Assembly (NCBI RefSeq): GCF_021018805.1
Contig: NC_086254.1
Coordinates: forward strand, 30,255,300 to 30,319,299
Source of the DNA: Prinia subflava
Lineage: Eukaryota; Chordata; Aves; Passeriformes; Cisticolidae
Reading direction: 5' to 3'
DNA: 64,000 nt
Shown one piece after another: positions 11,721-26,044 of this stretch (within the stretch, counting starts at the first letter, position 1; the number at the start of each line of letters is the position of its first letter). A program made the translations under genes and the position numbers. Below the pieces are notes generated by a model. The model had not been told where the DNA came from. It searched no databases and saw only the letters and a program-made list of their open reading frames with translations.

Positions 11721-14700
11721 CTGCTCGGCTCCTTGGGGATCGGCGGCGGCGCTTCGGGGATCTGAATGTTCTCCAAGTCCAGGAGCCTCAGCTTCATTTC
11801 CATGCTCAGCAGCGTGTCCAGGTCACTCTTGGTCAGCTCACTGGACATGTCCTTCCCCAGGAGAGCATTGAGCCCATCAATCCAGATACAGTACTGTGGA
11901 AAAGAAGGGGTCATTCACGACTCCAGGCATAAACGGTACCTTATGCCGAATCTTTCAGTCCATGCAAAAATTAGAGAACTTCAAGACGGGAAACACTGGA
12001 GGGAGTTATTACATAGGGAAAAAATGCCACCCCCAACCCTACAACAGTGTGTTCCAAACAGAGATTTCCAATGGATATTACAAGCCTAGAGGAAAGTGAG
12101 AGCCCATGGTTGTAGGAGAAGGACAAGAGTTTCTACTCTGGCACAACATATGAAGAAGGTAAACTTATTCTAGGCATCATAGGAGGAAAAAAGCAGCAGT
12201 CCAGACTAGAGGAAATGATTATGGGATTTTTTTTTCTTTTTAAATTAAAAAGATAATAAGGGGGAAAAAAAAGATGGTTCATACTAAGCATCACCAACAT
12301 ATTCTAGGAATGAACCTGGTGAGAGACAGCCTGCTGCAGTCTCTAATGAGAAGCAACCGATCTTTAATCTCTGAAGTTAATTGCTCTATATTCTACTGCT
12401 TAACCACTACGTTTCTTACCTCATATTTATTAGGTGCAATGAAGTTCAAGGTCTCATCGGGATCATATAATATGGAGAAGGCCAATTCTAACACTTCCTA
12501 AATGGAAAAGAATCTTTCACTCACCAATTGAACAAAACATTACAGCACCTTCTGCCTGCCACCCCGAGAGCTGCCTTGCTGCAGCTCAGTACACTTTCCC
12601 ATTTTTCACATTGGTATTGTGAGCAATTCTGAGGAGACTACAGCACAATCATGCTTACAGCTCCTTGCAGTCACAAAGGAACACTAGCAAAGGGTCCGCA
12701 CAGGAGGTGGGGTTTGTACACAACACACCTGCAGTGGGGGAGGTCATTCACTCTGTTGCTTGCTTTCAGTCTTAAACACTACAGCATTAGATATTAATGA
12801 CAGCAAAAAGGGAGCACTTGCCTTATTCTGTTTCAGTGCACTTTTCTCCTTCATGTGTGGACAATCCTTCCCTGTGACAATGGCTTTGATGTCTGCAACT
12901 GGAACTAACAGTGACAAAGTAAAACTCCCAAACAAGCAATCCTAACCAGGAAAAGACAGAACTTTGTCTTTGTAACTGAACACTGTTTGGTTTTTTAGCT
13001 CGTTAGCGCAGTTTTCCAAAACACGTTACCAGTAAGGCATCCCTGCAGCTGGCTTTTAAAAATGAACTATCAAGTAATTCCAAGATTTGAAGAATTTGGG
13101 CAAGGACCAAAAGTTGGTATCTCCTTAATCAGGGCTTCAGCCTTGGGCCTTTCGTCTTCATCTAGGATTCTATTCAGCCTCTAGACAGCAGAGCACAGAA
13201 GAGTGCACAGCCTGTAATTAGGACTTACTTTTTTCTTGTAAAGATTCAAAGGTCACTTCCCCCTGGGCATTATCTTCCAGATCTCCATAGTGTAGCACCT
13301 TGTGATTCAGAGCCAGGCGACAGTACCAGAATCTTTCTGGAACACACACCAAGTTGAGCAAGATCATTCACATAAGGTCTCACAGCCACTATGTCACAGC
13401 CTCTCCACCCAGTCCATCTGTTTGCCCAGTTCCTCAGCACAGATTCTCATTCATGAGGGGATGGCTGTATTCTTAGAAATGCACATCTGTGCCATCCCAA
13501 ACTATTGGCTGATGTGGACAGCCCGAGTAACCAGCTATTCTTTCTGGCAATATGCCTGCTGACAGATTAATTAATTAGATCTTATTTGCTACAGTTCTTT
13601 ACATGAAAAATACTGTAGACACTGTCACCTTACCTTGTCTTCTGCGATTTCCAATTTTTCTAAAGCTACTTCCCTCACAAAGCCTGTTCAGGCGCTGTTG
13701 CTTTATCAGCTCTAAGATCTCAGGCTGGATTTTCTCTCTCAGCTCCCTGGCAATCAAATATGGAAGAGTAAGCAGAAAATGGAGATAATGGCAAGAACAG
13801 AAGGCAATTGTTTTTGTTAGGCACATACACAATAGGTGGAGACTGGAAGTCATCTTGGCTCATTCTCTCAGACTGGCGTAGCCGCAGGATCTCGGAATAG
13901 CTCAGGCTGCGCAGTTTGCTCTTGAACTGGTCCAAGGAGTTTGGTTTAGAGGGGAGAGCCCTTGTGATCTGTTCCCTAACAACCTGCATAACCTAAAGAG
14001 GTGGGACAGGAAGAAAAACAAGTCACCTTCTTGTTGGCAGCAGGGTATCAGGGCACAGCTCAGTGGCAGCAAGGACCTGACATGGGATAAGCAGGGCCAG
14101 GAGTATCAGCATACATGTGACTTTGGAGATGCAGAAGAACCAGGGACCTCAAGGCATTACAAATAAAAGTTGTCATTCTCCCTTAGTGCACATACCAATG
14201 CCCTGTCACATCTTCTGTGCCCTACTCTTTAACAGGCTGAGTGAACATGTGCTGATCTGCAAAATATTTTACAAAAGTATCTCTTCTCCACCCTGACCTT
14301 ATTAAAATCTTCTGCTGTCGCCCTCATTTCTTTCCAGGTCTTGTTCAACAGCTGGATACAGATGGCAAACAGTTCCTCAAAAGCACGGTCATGGGTGAAA
14401 AACATGGGGTGATAGTCATTCCGGCCCTCATTAGCTTCAGAAAGAAACAAAGCACAGCCATGTGAGCATACTGGACAAAAGGTACTAGGAGTAACTGAAG
14501 TGCACTACAGGGACAGAGAACTGATGGTCTGCAGCAGTACTTACTCCAAGGGATTAAGACAAGGTTCAATAATTTGTCACCCCATAGACAGTTTATTGAC
14601 AACAGCAATTCTCCCCACACTTTGCCATGCAAATCTCTGTGATTCATGCTCTTTTCATCCTAGTCCCCCCAAATAACTGCTTGCAGTGTTTCCCACCTTT

Positions 14701-17700
14701 CTCTGGTGGAATTTCTTACAGTGGTTAATTTTCTCAGAATGCTGTTTTGAATCTGTCAGAGCTAATGAACTTTTCCCAAGTTCATGATGGTTTCAAGACT
14801 ATTTTTTTTATACAGAACCCTCCTGAAGCTCTGGGAAGTTGAAGCTTTCTACTTGTATCAGTTTTTCAGGAGAACCAGAGTGCACACACCAAAATTTATT
14901 TTGATAGTGGTATTATCACTCAGACATCAACAGTGTTAACTCCAAGCTCACCCTGTCCTTACATGGCAGAAGTGAGATGAAGGTACAAATGCCTGTGAAT
15001 ATTAGTTTCTAGGAGCATCAGCCCAGAAGCCTGTAAAGCTGGGTAACAAATGGTACTTACGGAGTTCCCCAACTTGCAGGATCTCACAAAGCATCCTGGT
15101 GAGCTCAATGGCACTGCGCCCGAAGGGACACTCATGTTTATCTTCTCTACTGCTGTTCTCCAGAACAATCTACAAGAACAGGATGCCACACACACTAAGA
15201 AGAGCTGCTGAGGTGTTGGCATCTGTAAAAATCAGCAGCTTCACATACCCTGATGTAGGTGTCCTGATGAAATTTGGCCAAGTAAAGCATGTTGTCCAAC
15301 GCCAGCATTCCAGGAGGGGTCTGCGTAAAATCCATGGCTGGATTGATGTGATTCTGTGAAAAGAGCATGCAGAAATAATCCAAACAAATTACCTCAAAGG
15401 AATTGTGTGAGAACCTTTTCTGAATGAATTTTAAACCACCATCAAGCAATCCCTCACATCTATCCAAGAGGTAACCCTGAAAACCTGCTGACAATGCTAC
15501 CTGAACTTTCTAGAGGAGAGGCTGTTTCCAAGTCCTTCACAGCACAGGTGCATATGGTAAGGAAATACCTTCAGAGAATGCCTAATGAACCCTTGCATGT
15601 AATCCATCAGCAAGTTCATAATGATCTTCCCCAGGAACGTGAGCATAACTGAATCTCTAAACTCAGATATTGAGGTAAGGTAAAGGAAACGGCTATTTCT
15701 GTTCCTTATTTCCCCACAACTCCTATGGAGATTGCTCAGACTGCCTTCACAAGGTTCACAGTCTAGATGCATACAGTGAATCCCAGCATCTTGTAGTCCT
15801 TGGTGTACATGGCTTTGCGTTTCTCTGTTCCGCTGCCAGAGACGGTGTTGCTGTCAGACTCTGCATCAAACGCAATTCTTCTCAGCTCAAATATGATGTC
15901 TCTCTGTGCCTGAAGGACAGAAGGCAGGGAAGTGGTGACGTGATCAATCACTGCAGCAGGATTTTCACATAATGCACAGTCCTGCATCACTCTTCAGAGC
16001 TCACACAATGAACAGAGAGAGATGCCAAAGGTCATTAACACTATGCACAAAGAAGCAATCCATTTCAAAATGGCAAGTTTCAGTACAGTGGGTAGTGCAA
16101 AATATTTGTCTGCATTTTCTTAAACTGCAAGTTTAGTTACAGGCAATTTCTAGGCATTCAGGTAATGCTATGGCATTTCTCCTTAAAAACTGCAATACAG
16201 TTGAGTAACAGACACCTTAAAAATGCCCTGTTTTCCTCCTATACTGCAAGCAAATGGATAAAATGATGTGCCCTCCAAAGAGGTAAAGTAACCAGTCTGA
16301 CAGCTGGCATCATACTGGTTAAGAAAGGAGTGTATGACTTTCAGTGCCCACTTACATCTCAGAGTCCCACAGAATGCAGTAGGATGGTCATGAGCATACC
16401 CTGATCTTAAGGTTTCCAATGTGAAGGGTGAGATTGAAACTTTATGTACCATCCACTGCAAATTCTGTAGCGCTAGGGAGCTCAGGAATTAGACCCCTGT
16501 ACATCCTATTCTATCAGATCTTACTCAGCTCTAATAGTGACCTGATCATTGGGATCCATCTTGGTCATCATTCTCTCTTCCAGCAGATTAAAGGTCAGGA
16601 CCTGCAGGACGTAGAGCTGATGTGCCATTTCTGTCTTGATGGGGCGGTTTCCTCTGATCACATGCTGCAAAATAAAGGAGAGAGTAGAAATTAAGAGAAT
16701 GCAAATAAAAGCTGAGGTATTAGCCCTAGGCATATGCCAGAATGCATGTGCATCTCTCTATATGAAGATTCAGTTGTTTAACCTCCATATTCCACCAAAA
16801 GCATAAGTACAATGCTCTGTAAGAGCAGAAAGCAGCATCCTGGTAACTCCCTTTTGAACAAATTTTACCTTTGAAAGAGTCACTTTTCTGAAGGTGCCCT
16901 GAGGGCAGCAGAATTTACACTATGCACAAGTGAAACCTCCAATGAGAGGACATTAGGAAGCACTTTGTCATTCCAGACATACTTACATTTAGGATTATAG
17001 ACCTCAGGTGCTTCTGGGCAAATGCATTAGCCATTTCCTGTTGTGGAATTTAAAGATGAAATAACATGAGTGAAATATAAACAAAAAGCCAACATTGTGC
17101 AGAAAGAAGAAAATGGAAGAAGCCTATGAATTGGAGATAGCACTGGCACACAACAAAGTGCTTTTCTACAGACTGCCAATTTAGCATAGCATCTCACCAC
17201 AAACTCATAGATGGCTCCCCTGCAGAACATCACTAGTGTGGAGAAAGCCACTAGCGTAGTCAAAGCACAGAAGCAAATTTAGCTTAATGTTGGACATCAA
17301 GAGGTACTTCACTATGAGGAGATATGGCAGCAGGGAGCATATTGTGAGTTGCCCTGGAAAAATCTGCCATCTACAAGAGCTTCCCCCAATTAGCACTTCC
17401 CAGCTTCTTATACCAAGGTAAACACCCAAGATAACAAGAGTTATGGGATGAAGGTTTCAGATCTCCTCCCTCTCAAAACCTCTCCCTCTGAAATTTATTT
17501 CTTTTGTCCAGCTCCTAAAGAGATGTTCATAAGTCATCTTGAGGACAATTTGCAGAAGCATTTCAATTTACAAAAATACAGGCTAATAATTTTCATGCTT
17601 AGAGGAAAGCTTCCAGTTTCCCTCTTGACTGCATGGCTTCCTTCTCTTGACGAGGAGGGTTTCCCAAACATCAATTCATGATGACAAACAGTCACAGCAG

Positions 17701-20700
17701 ATGCAAGATGCCTTCAGTTCCAGCAACAATTACACATGCACCTGCAAAAACCTAACCTGTGCTTTCCTTGTAAATGGTGAAGATTTCTAACATATGAGTG
17801 ACCTCATTACCCCTGCTAGGAGAATGGTACAAGTGCTAATGTCAAGGTGAGAAGCAAAATCTTTTGGGTAAGAAAAATCTGTTGGGCATTTTATGATCTG
17901 GAAGAAGTCCAAAAGAACTGACAGTGTGAGATGTCTTCACATTGCTGTGCAGTGCAGATTGAGAAGTGGGAGCAGATGTGGAGTCTCAGACAATTGCACT
18001 CAATCAGCTGTACATTCTGAGCAATCCAAGACTTCCCAACTGCTCACATCAACATCACTCCTGACAGAGTAAGAAGTCTGGTAAAATGTGTGTGTTAACC
18101 TTGTTCAGAGTCCCTGTTACCACTTTTGATCCAGACAGAAACCTCCTGAACCAAGACAGTGACTGACAGCCAAGCCGTAATGGCTGCAAGTTCAACAGCA
18201 CTCATGTTGCAACCAAAGTGAGCCAGTGATGAGTGGAAGGTATCTAAGGAGCATCTAGATGAAGTAGGAGGTGCTTTCAGAGAGAACACACTGCCCTCTG
18301 AGTCATTATTTTCTACTACTATTTGTGAGATGCAGTACTGAGAATAGGACATGGCTCTGTTGTTAGGATTTGCTCATGCACGCGACACAAAGAATCCTTT
18401 CTCTGAAGGAATTAGTTTGTACATGGGATGGAGTTAACAGGTGACTGAAGCAGATAAAAAGAGGGAAGGACAAAGACAATTAAACAATTCTAAACAGCAT
18501 AGAAAGAAGCATGAGCACACACACAGTCTAACCACTGCTAAGGGATCTATGCTCTGCTGAGACCACTAAGGCCCTTTGCTGCTTGATGGTCATAGAAACA
18601 CAGAATGATTTGTGCTGAAAGGGATGTCTTGAGATCACCTAGTCCAACTCTGCTGTTCAAGCAACATCAGACAGATCTGGTTGCCCAGGACTGTATCCAG
18701 TCAGGTTTTTAATATCTCCACTGATAGATACTCCATAACCTCTCTGGGTAACCTGTTCCAGAGTTTGACCACTCTCATATTTATGTTGTGTGGGTGTGCA
18801 TGTGTTCATGTGGAATTTCCTGGGTTTTAAGCTGTGCCCATTGCCTCCTGTCCTGTCAGTAGGCACAACTGAGAGGAGTCAGGCTCCTTGTTTTTTATTC
18901 CCTTCCATCAGATATTTAAACACGTAAGACCTCCCTGAGTCTTCTCTTCTTAAGGCTGAGCAATCCCAAATCTCTCAGGCTTTATTCATATGTAAGATAC
19001 TCCAAGTTCCTTAGTCAACTTCATGGCCCTCTGTGGTCATTTGGGTTGTATTCAATGGAGGGGAAAAAGGTGAAAAATCCCTTGGAATTTTGTTTGTTAT
19101 GAAGTCTACTATCTTTGCTGAATTACCAACAGAGGAGTGTGATTTTTCTTATTTTCATGCATTAAGCATATCCATTAATTTTAGAAGTTATGTAACATTT
19201 CTTGAGATGGCAGTTTCCACTCTGAAGGTGCTGCATCCTAGAAAAAAGTGGAACATTCTCTGTGCCATGCAGAAAACCAAGAAACCTACCAGTATCTCAA
19301 TACAGAAGGTTCCAAATCAGCCTATTAACAAGAATGGTGATTTCCCTGGAGTTAGCACAGGGCAAAACCCATTCTTACACTACATAGTTGATTAGTTACC
19401 ATAAGGGAGACATCACAAATTAGGCAGAATTTATGCTCTAGCCCCCAGTCAGCATCAAGTTTTGTGACTGCTCTTCACAGACAAACAGCTCTATCTTTAG
19501 AAGGATGCAGCTAGATATGAAACTGTCACCAACACAAGTGAGATTTGGGGTATAAACTCATGCTGCAGTAAGTTTAAGGAGATTCAGATTACTAAAGGAC
19601 TTGTTCCAGTTTTACAGTTGGTTCACCTGGTCAGTCTTGCAGTATCAGTTTCCTTTTATGACCATCTGTATGACCTTGTGTGCACAGTTCGGGGTTTCTC
19701 CTGCTACTGATTCTTCTCCCCTCCACAGTCTGAGTGCATCCCCAGGAGTCCTCCCGCCCTTCTCCCTAGGTTCATCCACTCTCTGAGGCTGTGGGCATCA
19801 TCCCTGGGATACAAGGAGGCACAGAGAAAAGCTAACATGCCTACAGGTCCCCTACATGACCAGCCCCCAGGCTTGAGTTACTTACAGTGATGGGCAGGTC
19901 TAGTGGGTTAAGCAGCTTGTCCTGCTGGCAGAAAGCAAAAAAAGGCACAAAGAGAAGCAGACAGGATTTAGCTTGGAGTCCAGGAATAAGGCACAAACAG
20001 GGCACTAGAGAAGAAAGGCTTAACACAGCAAAGCTACACAATACACACATATGCACATCTTGCAGGTAGCTGAGATCTGGGGAGTTTCCTCAGAGCAGGG
20101 CAGTGTTTCATTTCTCACATTTGCCACCAGGAATATCCTTGTATGACCTAAGATAGGTCCCTTTTTGGGGGAGAGGGAGGTGGGGTGTGTTCTTATTAAG
20201 TACATACAGCCCCAAGGAGCCTACCCAGCCTACCTCTCCCATACACAATTAACTTAAAAAAAACTTCCCATGCTGTCTGGAGGATTACTTTCTGTCTCTG
20301 AAGGTCTTTCAGAATCCTTTCTAAGGATGTCCTAAATATAGATGTGTGCTCCAGGACACATTATTAATGGGTTGGTACTTTTTCTCCTCTGTTGCCATAC
20401 TGAAGCAGCCACTTAAGTTCTTGGCAAGGTCTGAGGTCCACCTTGCCCAGACAATATGATTTCTGAGGCGTAAACAGCCAGGCAGCAACCATCACTCAGG
20501 TTTAAAGTCAAAAGGCAAGAACAAACCTGTCTCTTGTCCTCAGGTGCCTTCAGGAAGAGGGCATTGATCAAGGCAATGGCATATGTCTGAATCTCTTGGT
20601 TTGAGCTGCAGAAACAAAAAAGGGAGGCTTGTAAGGCAACAGGCAGTACAGAGTATTACAGCTTGGTGCTTTACCTGCACCATGAGAACACTGATTACAG

Positions 20701-23700
20701 CTGTCACAGCAGCAAACAACTCTCACCCCTCCTTCCTCTGAGCTTTTGCTGCCTAGCAGATGTCATATGGTCAGTGTGGGTCAGCTGCCCTGGCTCTGTC
20801 CCCTCCCAAGACCTTGCCCGGGGTAGTGGATGAGGGAGGAAACACTGGAGAGACAGTTCTGAGGCTGGAGCACTGCTCAGCAGCAGCTGAAACACTTTAT
20901 CAACACCTTTTCAGCTCTCAGTGCACAGCATAGCACTGTGAGGGCTGCCCTGGGGAAGTGAACTCCATCTCAGCCAGACCCAGTGCACTCTTGCATCAAG
21001 CTCTTCTGATCAGAAGTCCAGTGTATCAGCTAAATGAATTTGTGTGTGAGAATATACTTTTCTTAAAAAAGATTTTTTATTTATTAAACTCTAGATGCAG
21101 AAATAAAAAATCTTTTTATAAAAGTTCTAAAGCAAATACTTCTTTCAGCTTAAATACCTATTTTCTTCACTTAGACATCTCTTGAAAACAAGCATATTCT
21201 TTCTTCTATTGCTCCCTTCCAAATCTTTTTCACTTCCATCAATCTGCTGTACTTCAAACATGCAAATCTCCATGCACATCCAGGTTCTAGTTGGGCCTCT
21301 GAAATGCACAGGTCTCTGAAGCCTGTCATTCACTTTTGCTCTCCTTTTCAGGGTTTGTTGCTTTTTTTCACCACACTGCTTGCTTTTTGACAAAGCTGAA
21401 CAATTTTTTTAGGTTACTTTCTCCTCTTCTATCTCATCTCCTTTGGACTTGTTTCCATGGTCATGTTCTTCCAGAACATATCCTCTGTTATGAACTGTTC
21501 CCTCCCGATGGTCTTGCCAAGGAAACCACCAGCAAATCCTGACTCACTCTCCACCTCCCTTTCCAAAATACTCCCTGCATGGATGCTTTCTTAAGTGACT
21601 GTTTATGTTCTGAAATCACTTATGTACACAAGTTTAGGTCTTGAACAAAGATAATTTGCTTAAAAAAACTGCACAAGTGTGTTCAATGTTAGGGCCAAAT
21701 CTGTGTTTGACTAAACCAGAACTCATAAAGCTGAAAAAACATACACTCTTTGCAGAACAAAGCTGCTGGAGTGTTCAGGAGAACTTGTTCAGCTTTTCTG
21801 TTAACCAAATTCAAATGTACAAACATTCCAAGCACACAGTGACATTGATGCAATACTTTGTTTGCACTGTAGGTTGGTTAAACTACTGTTCACTGACTAA
21901 AGAGTATCAATCACATTTACAAGTCATGCTTTTCCACACGTTCAGGATTAAAAGGCTTGAGAAAAAACCCAATCTACTAAAAGCTCTAACAACTACATGC
22001 TGCTTTTTTATAATGAAGAGTGGAACTGACCTAGACAAACAGCCCTAAGAGACAGATATTAATTTGCCAGTTTGTTTGGAAAGAGCGGAAATAGATGAAG
22101 GGAATTTTTAATCCCTTCAAGCAAGAAAAGCAATTGTTTTCTTCCTTAGTATGCAGGATGAAACCCAGAAGATGATGAGCTCTTAGATTCTAGTGGAGAC
22201 AATTTAAAGAGGGGTAAAAGTGACAGACAGCTGAATGCAAAACCTTTGGGAAGTTGTTCTAGTGAAATGCGAATTTGGTCCTAGCACTGAACACACTTGG
22301 GCAGTTATTTTAAGCTAAATATCTTTGTTCAAGTGCACAAGTGCTTCCAGAACACAGAACATATTTTTCTAGGATTTCACTTTTTAAAAAAAATCTATTA
22401 GAAATCCTAAAGTTCAAGTAAGTTGCCATATTGGTAATACTTAAAAAAATATAATCTTGAAGTGTTCCAAACATGAGAGGATGTGTTTTGAAATGAAGCA
22501 GCCATAAAATTGGTATCGATCACACCATTGCCACGTGGACACTCACACTTGGAGGTGGGAGATGAGCTGCCCCACAGTGATCTCCTCTGCAATCTTCTGG
22601 TACAGAGTCTGGCTGTTGAGCACCATGCTCTCCAGGATGGCCAGCGAGCGCTGCAGGATGGACACGTCCACCATGGGCTGGCTCACGTACCCCGCGATCT
22701 GCAAACACAGGAACCAGCAGCTCACACCTTGTGGTGAGTGAGACTGGCCTCAGAAAGGGGGTGCACTGTGCTCTCAGACAGTCCTCAGCTTCTCAGAGCC
22801 TCTTCCTCTTCCTGGAAGATGCATTAAAGCATGAAAAGAAATAATGTCCACTCACCCCCTCCACCCAAACTCACCTGTTTGATGAAGGTGATTGAGACCA
22901 TGTCCCAGGAGACAATACCGTGGTCCATGAGCTCCAAGAAGGCAGTCAGGGTGAAAGCCAACATCTCACTGTAACTGAGAAATGGAAGAATTCAGTTACA
23001 AGAGATCTGCTGGCAAGAAAAAAACCTGCTGAAGCTGGATAAGAGAAAAATGTCACCATGTTCTCCTAATAACACAATTTGGCACCTGGGGAAGCAATAA
23101 AGTGTATGCATTTATGTAGATAATTTTACTGTTTTGTAGAAAGATATTTTATTTTTCCTGGTTACAAGCACAAATTAAAATTAGCAGCAGTAAGTCCTTA
23201 GTCCTGCCACCAGAGACTCACAACCACCTGGATCAGTACTGGGCTAATCAAAGGAACAAACACATTTTCACATCAGAAAAAAAACCTAAGGGAAGTTAAT
23301 TGTCCTCTAAATATTGGGACCTGACTTGAAATAAAATGAAAGCACAGCATGAATTGTGGAAAATTTAATACATAACCACAAGACAGAAAGATAAAAGAGA
23401 CTGAAGGGAAGATTGCAAAAAAAGCCAAAAACTTATGAAAAAGTTGCTAATATATAAGAAGAGCTATAAATGTTATTACAGTTCATGACTGTCTCCTGCC
23501 TCCTGAGGTTTAGCAAATGACTGAAAAGACTTTGTCTCCACAGATCAACATTTGCTATAAGGTTAGTTGCTTAATGCCACTTCAGCAAGCAAAATTAGCC
23601 CCTTATTTGAGGCCTTCCCCCAGAGTGCTGGAATAAAGGAAACTTACTGGGACAGCAGCTTGGTCCCACTCTCCACAAGCCGTGTCAGCACTGTGATCCC

Positions 23701-25996
23701 TTCCATGTTGATGAACTCGGTGGCAAAGGTGACGTCTGCTGAAAGTTTGGCCAGTTCCTTCATGGCATCCAGCCGGGCTTCCATGCTGTGGGACTGGATC
23801 CTCTCCATCAGCTGGCGAGCTGCCCTGGACTGGCAGGAGAGAGGGATGGGGCCAGTTACAGACCAGAAACCTGCACTCTGAGCCCTGCCAGCATCAGCAT
23901 TCTGTCAGGAGCCCCTGGGTGGGCAGGGAGAGCAGAGCCAGGGCACAGATACCAGCAAAGTCACATTTAGTAGCTGCAGTCAGCAAGTCTAAAGCAGACT
24001 GAAAAAAGGCTTCTCTCAGCAACAGTTACAGCCAAGCAGGAGGTGAGTAAAATGCTGTTTTGCATGGTAGAGCAAATGCCTGTTTTTCTCCTCGCTGAGG
24101 TGAGTGGAAGTGGGTATAGAAATATGGAGCAACACCATTAAAGAAATATAATATTAATAAAAGGTCTCATAGATACAAAGAGAAGCACAATCTCGTTTTG
24201 TGTATCCACAAGACGTTCTGAAAGATTCCTCAGACACAGATCACTGACAACCTCTTAACTGCCTTTTGCCCAAGTACCTTCTCCCAGTTCTACTCAACCT
24301 CATCTCCATGCAAAGACACTTGCACAAAAAACGGTTTAGGAATTTAAATTTAAAAAAAAGCTGCAAAAGATGACTCTTGAGGGCACAAAAGCAAGAATTC
24401 AGCAGGAACAACCCTCTCCTCATCAAATTTGTCTCTATTTTAATTTTTTGCATTCAATGGCTGGAACTGTTGCTTTCTAAGTGACCATGCTAAGTGCACT
24501 CATATTGAGAATGCATTTGTCAGGTGTTTCACAGCAGCCTAATCTAGGAATGGATTAAAACTGTAGACTGGATTTATTGACAGGAAGTCCTATAAAAGGG
24601 CAGAGCATCCAAGGAAAGACACACACCACAGCCAGGATGGCAAACAAAGAGTGTGTGCCTCACTGCATGGAAGGGCCCACAACAAAGGTAACCCCCTGCA
24701 ATTTGGGGAGAAGGAGAAAGAAAAGCCAAGAGGTAAGAAACAGCCTGTCACCCATGGAGAGGTACTGAGAAAGAGAGAGGTGAGAAGCATTTACCGGGGA
24801 GACTGCCAGCTGTAGGATAGTTCCATTCTTGATGTCACAGCGAGTCTGAAAGAAAACCCAAACTTTAACTGTGGAAAAGTGTGGGGGGAAAGAACCCAGC
24901 TGGATCTACAGTGCACATCTGTATGCACAAGCAAAGGGGCTCCTATTGCACACAACCCTACTGGGGGTACTGAACTTGAGTGCCTGAGTCCCCACAGTTA
25001 CAGGCATGCAAAGGGAGCAGTGCAAAGCTCCTCTGGTGGATGGCACCACTTGAGTCTGCATCTCCCTGAGAGCAGAGATGCTGCTCCTCAAGGATTAGTG
25101 CAGTACTGTTCCATGACTGTAGTCCAAGGCATTCTGGACTCTGACCCAGGATTTCAGCAAACTGCTGCCTCTCACACTGACCTGCTCTGTGATGTACAGC
25201 TGAGGACCATCAGCGTAACGCAGCGTGTAGTACTCAGGGTTTGGCAACGACCACCTGGCAGAGGAAGAAGAAGGATACATTGAGCATCTTTGTTCTCTTT
25301 CTCCTGGCTGTCAATTAGGAAATGGAGCTCAATCCCAGGAAGTTGCAAAAGAACTTTCAAGCAAAGCTTTAGCAGGGGAAATTAGGTTTCCTGAAGAAGA
25401 GAGAAAACTCCTCTTGAGGACAATGTGGGACTTCAGCCTACTCTAAATCAACTCTGTGGAACATCTGAACAGGCCTACACAACATCCAACAGCAGGATGG
25501 GCCAATCCCTAGGGCATACAAATGCACACATAGAATTGGAATAAAAATGGAAGGCTCCCATTTTCCAGGAGATCCTTTTCTTCACAATTTAAACCCCAGC
25601 CCATTCCATGGGCAAACCAGCAGCAGGCAGCATGGACTGTGCTAGCAGCACATTAACAAGCAGCAGACTTCCACAGTACCCCAGCAAGATTTGTCAGCAG
25701 GACAGACTTTCTCCACAAGGATTTCCAGAGAGCTACTCACCCATCACAGACCTCCTTGATGATGGATGCAAGAGGCCTTTTCTAGAACAGAAAGAGAGTC
25801 CTCAGGAGCCGTGTTCCTCTCAAGCAGAAAGGAATACTGCCCATTTCTATGCTTCCCACATTCCAGTATCAATGCTGGGGTGCCTTTCTTCCCCCCTCTG
25901 GAGGTTACCAGGTCTCACCTGATCTATTTCCAGCAGCTGGGCATTGGCACCTGGCCACTCAACAGCCACTTTCACAATGTCTGAAGGTGGTGGCAT
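11693..25996 (-). CDS. ELMO2: ELMO2, engulfment and cell motility protein 2
   Basis: Twenty-one coding exons: 25996-25919, 25781-25741, 25254-25182, 24845-24795, 23829-23648, 22974-22875, 22698-22547, 20605-20527, 19921-19886 (microexon), 17037-16987, 16664-16542, 15909-15775, 15353-15249, 15169-15061, 14434-14298, 13992-13829, 13746-13634, 13336-13229, 12904-12822, 12497-12420, 11893-11693. The sum is 732 codons plus stop, or 720 without the microexon. ELMO2 binds DOCK proteins to activate Rac in phagocytosis, migration and myoblast fusion. Order: N-terminal Ras-binding-like domain (about 1-110), armadillo-like region, ELMO domain (about 320-500), PH domain (about 565-685), and the C-terminal proline motif [11 protein letters not shown] that contacts the DOCK SH3. 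The intron after 12822 uses a GC donor (AAG|GCAAGT). The stop lies only 370 bp before the SLC35C2 ATG, with no canonical AATAAA between. Confidence 0.98.
18588..19036 (-). mobile_element. CR1 LINE fragment, minus orientation
   Basis: Starts with ATAGAAACACAGAATGATTTG and the GATCACCTAGTCCAACTCTG block, then passes through GGTAACCTGTTCCAGAGT, AAGCTGTGCCCATTGCCTCC and CTGAGCAATCCCAAATCTCTC, the usual reverse-complement CR1 order. It sits in the ELMO2 intron upstream of the 16987-17037 exon. It is diverged and carries a GT-rich expansion. Confidence 0.88.
19886..19921 (-). other. ELMO2: ELMO2 36-nt alternative microexon
   Basis: A 36-nt in-frame exon coding [12 protein letters not shown], flanked by a CAG acceptor and a GTAAGT donor. 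It lies between the exon ending DKRQ and the exon starting EMANAFAQ. Including it gives 732 aa, the length I recall for mouse ELMO2; skipping it gives 720, the human length. It inserts at the end of the armadillo-like region. Alternative use is inferred, not shown. Confidence 0.85.
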
Positions 25997-26044
25997 TGCT
26001 CCAAACTCTTCCAAGTGCCTTTACAACAGCATACACCTCCAAAC
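25997..26044 (-). other. ELMO2: ELMO2 5' UTR part of first coding exon
   Basis: The exon holding the ATG extends 48 nt upstream to an acceptor (TTAACAG) at 26,045. This shows that at least one noncoding exon lies further upstream. Its location was not resolved; the CpG island at 29.6-30.5 kb is the likely site. Confidence 0.7.

Noticed and set aside
24591..24600. TATAAAAG word in an ELMO2 intron as a promoter
   Set aside because: No nearby gene or supporting elements; TATA-like words are common in introns.
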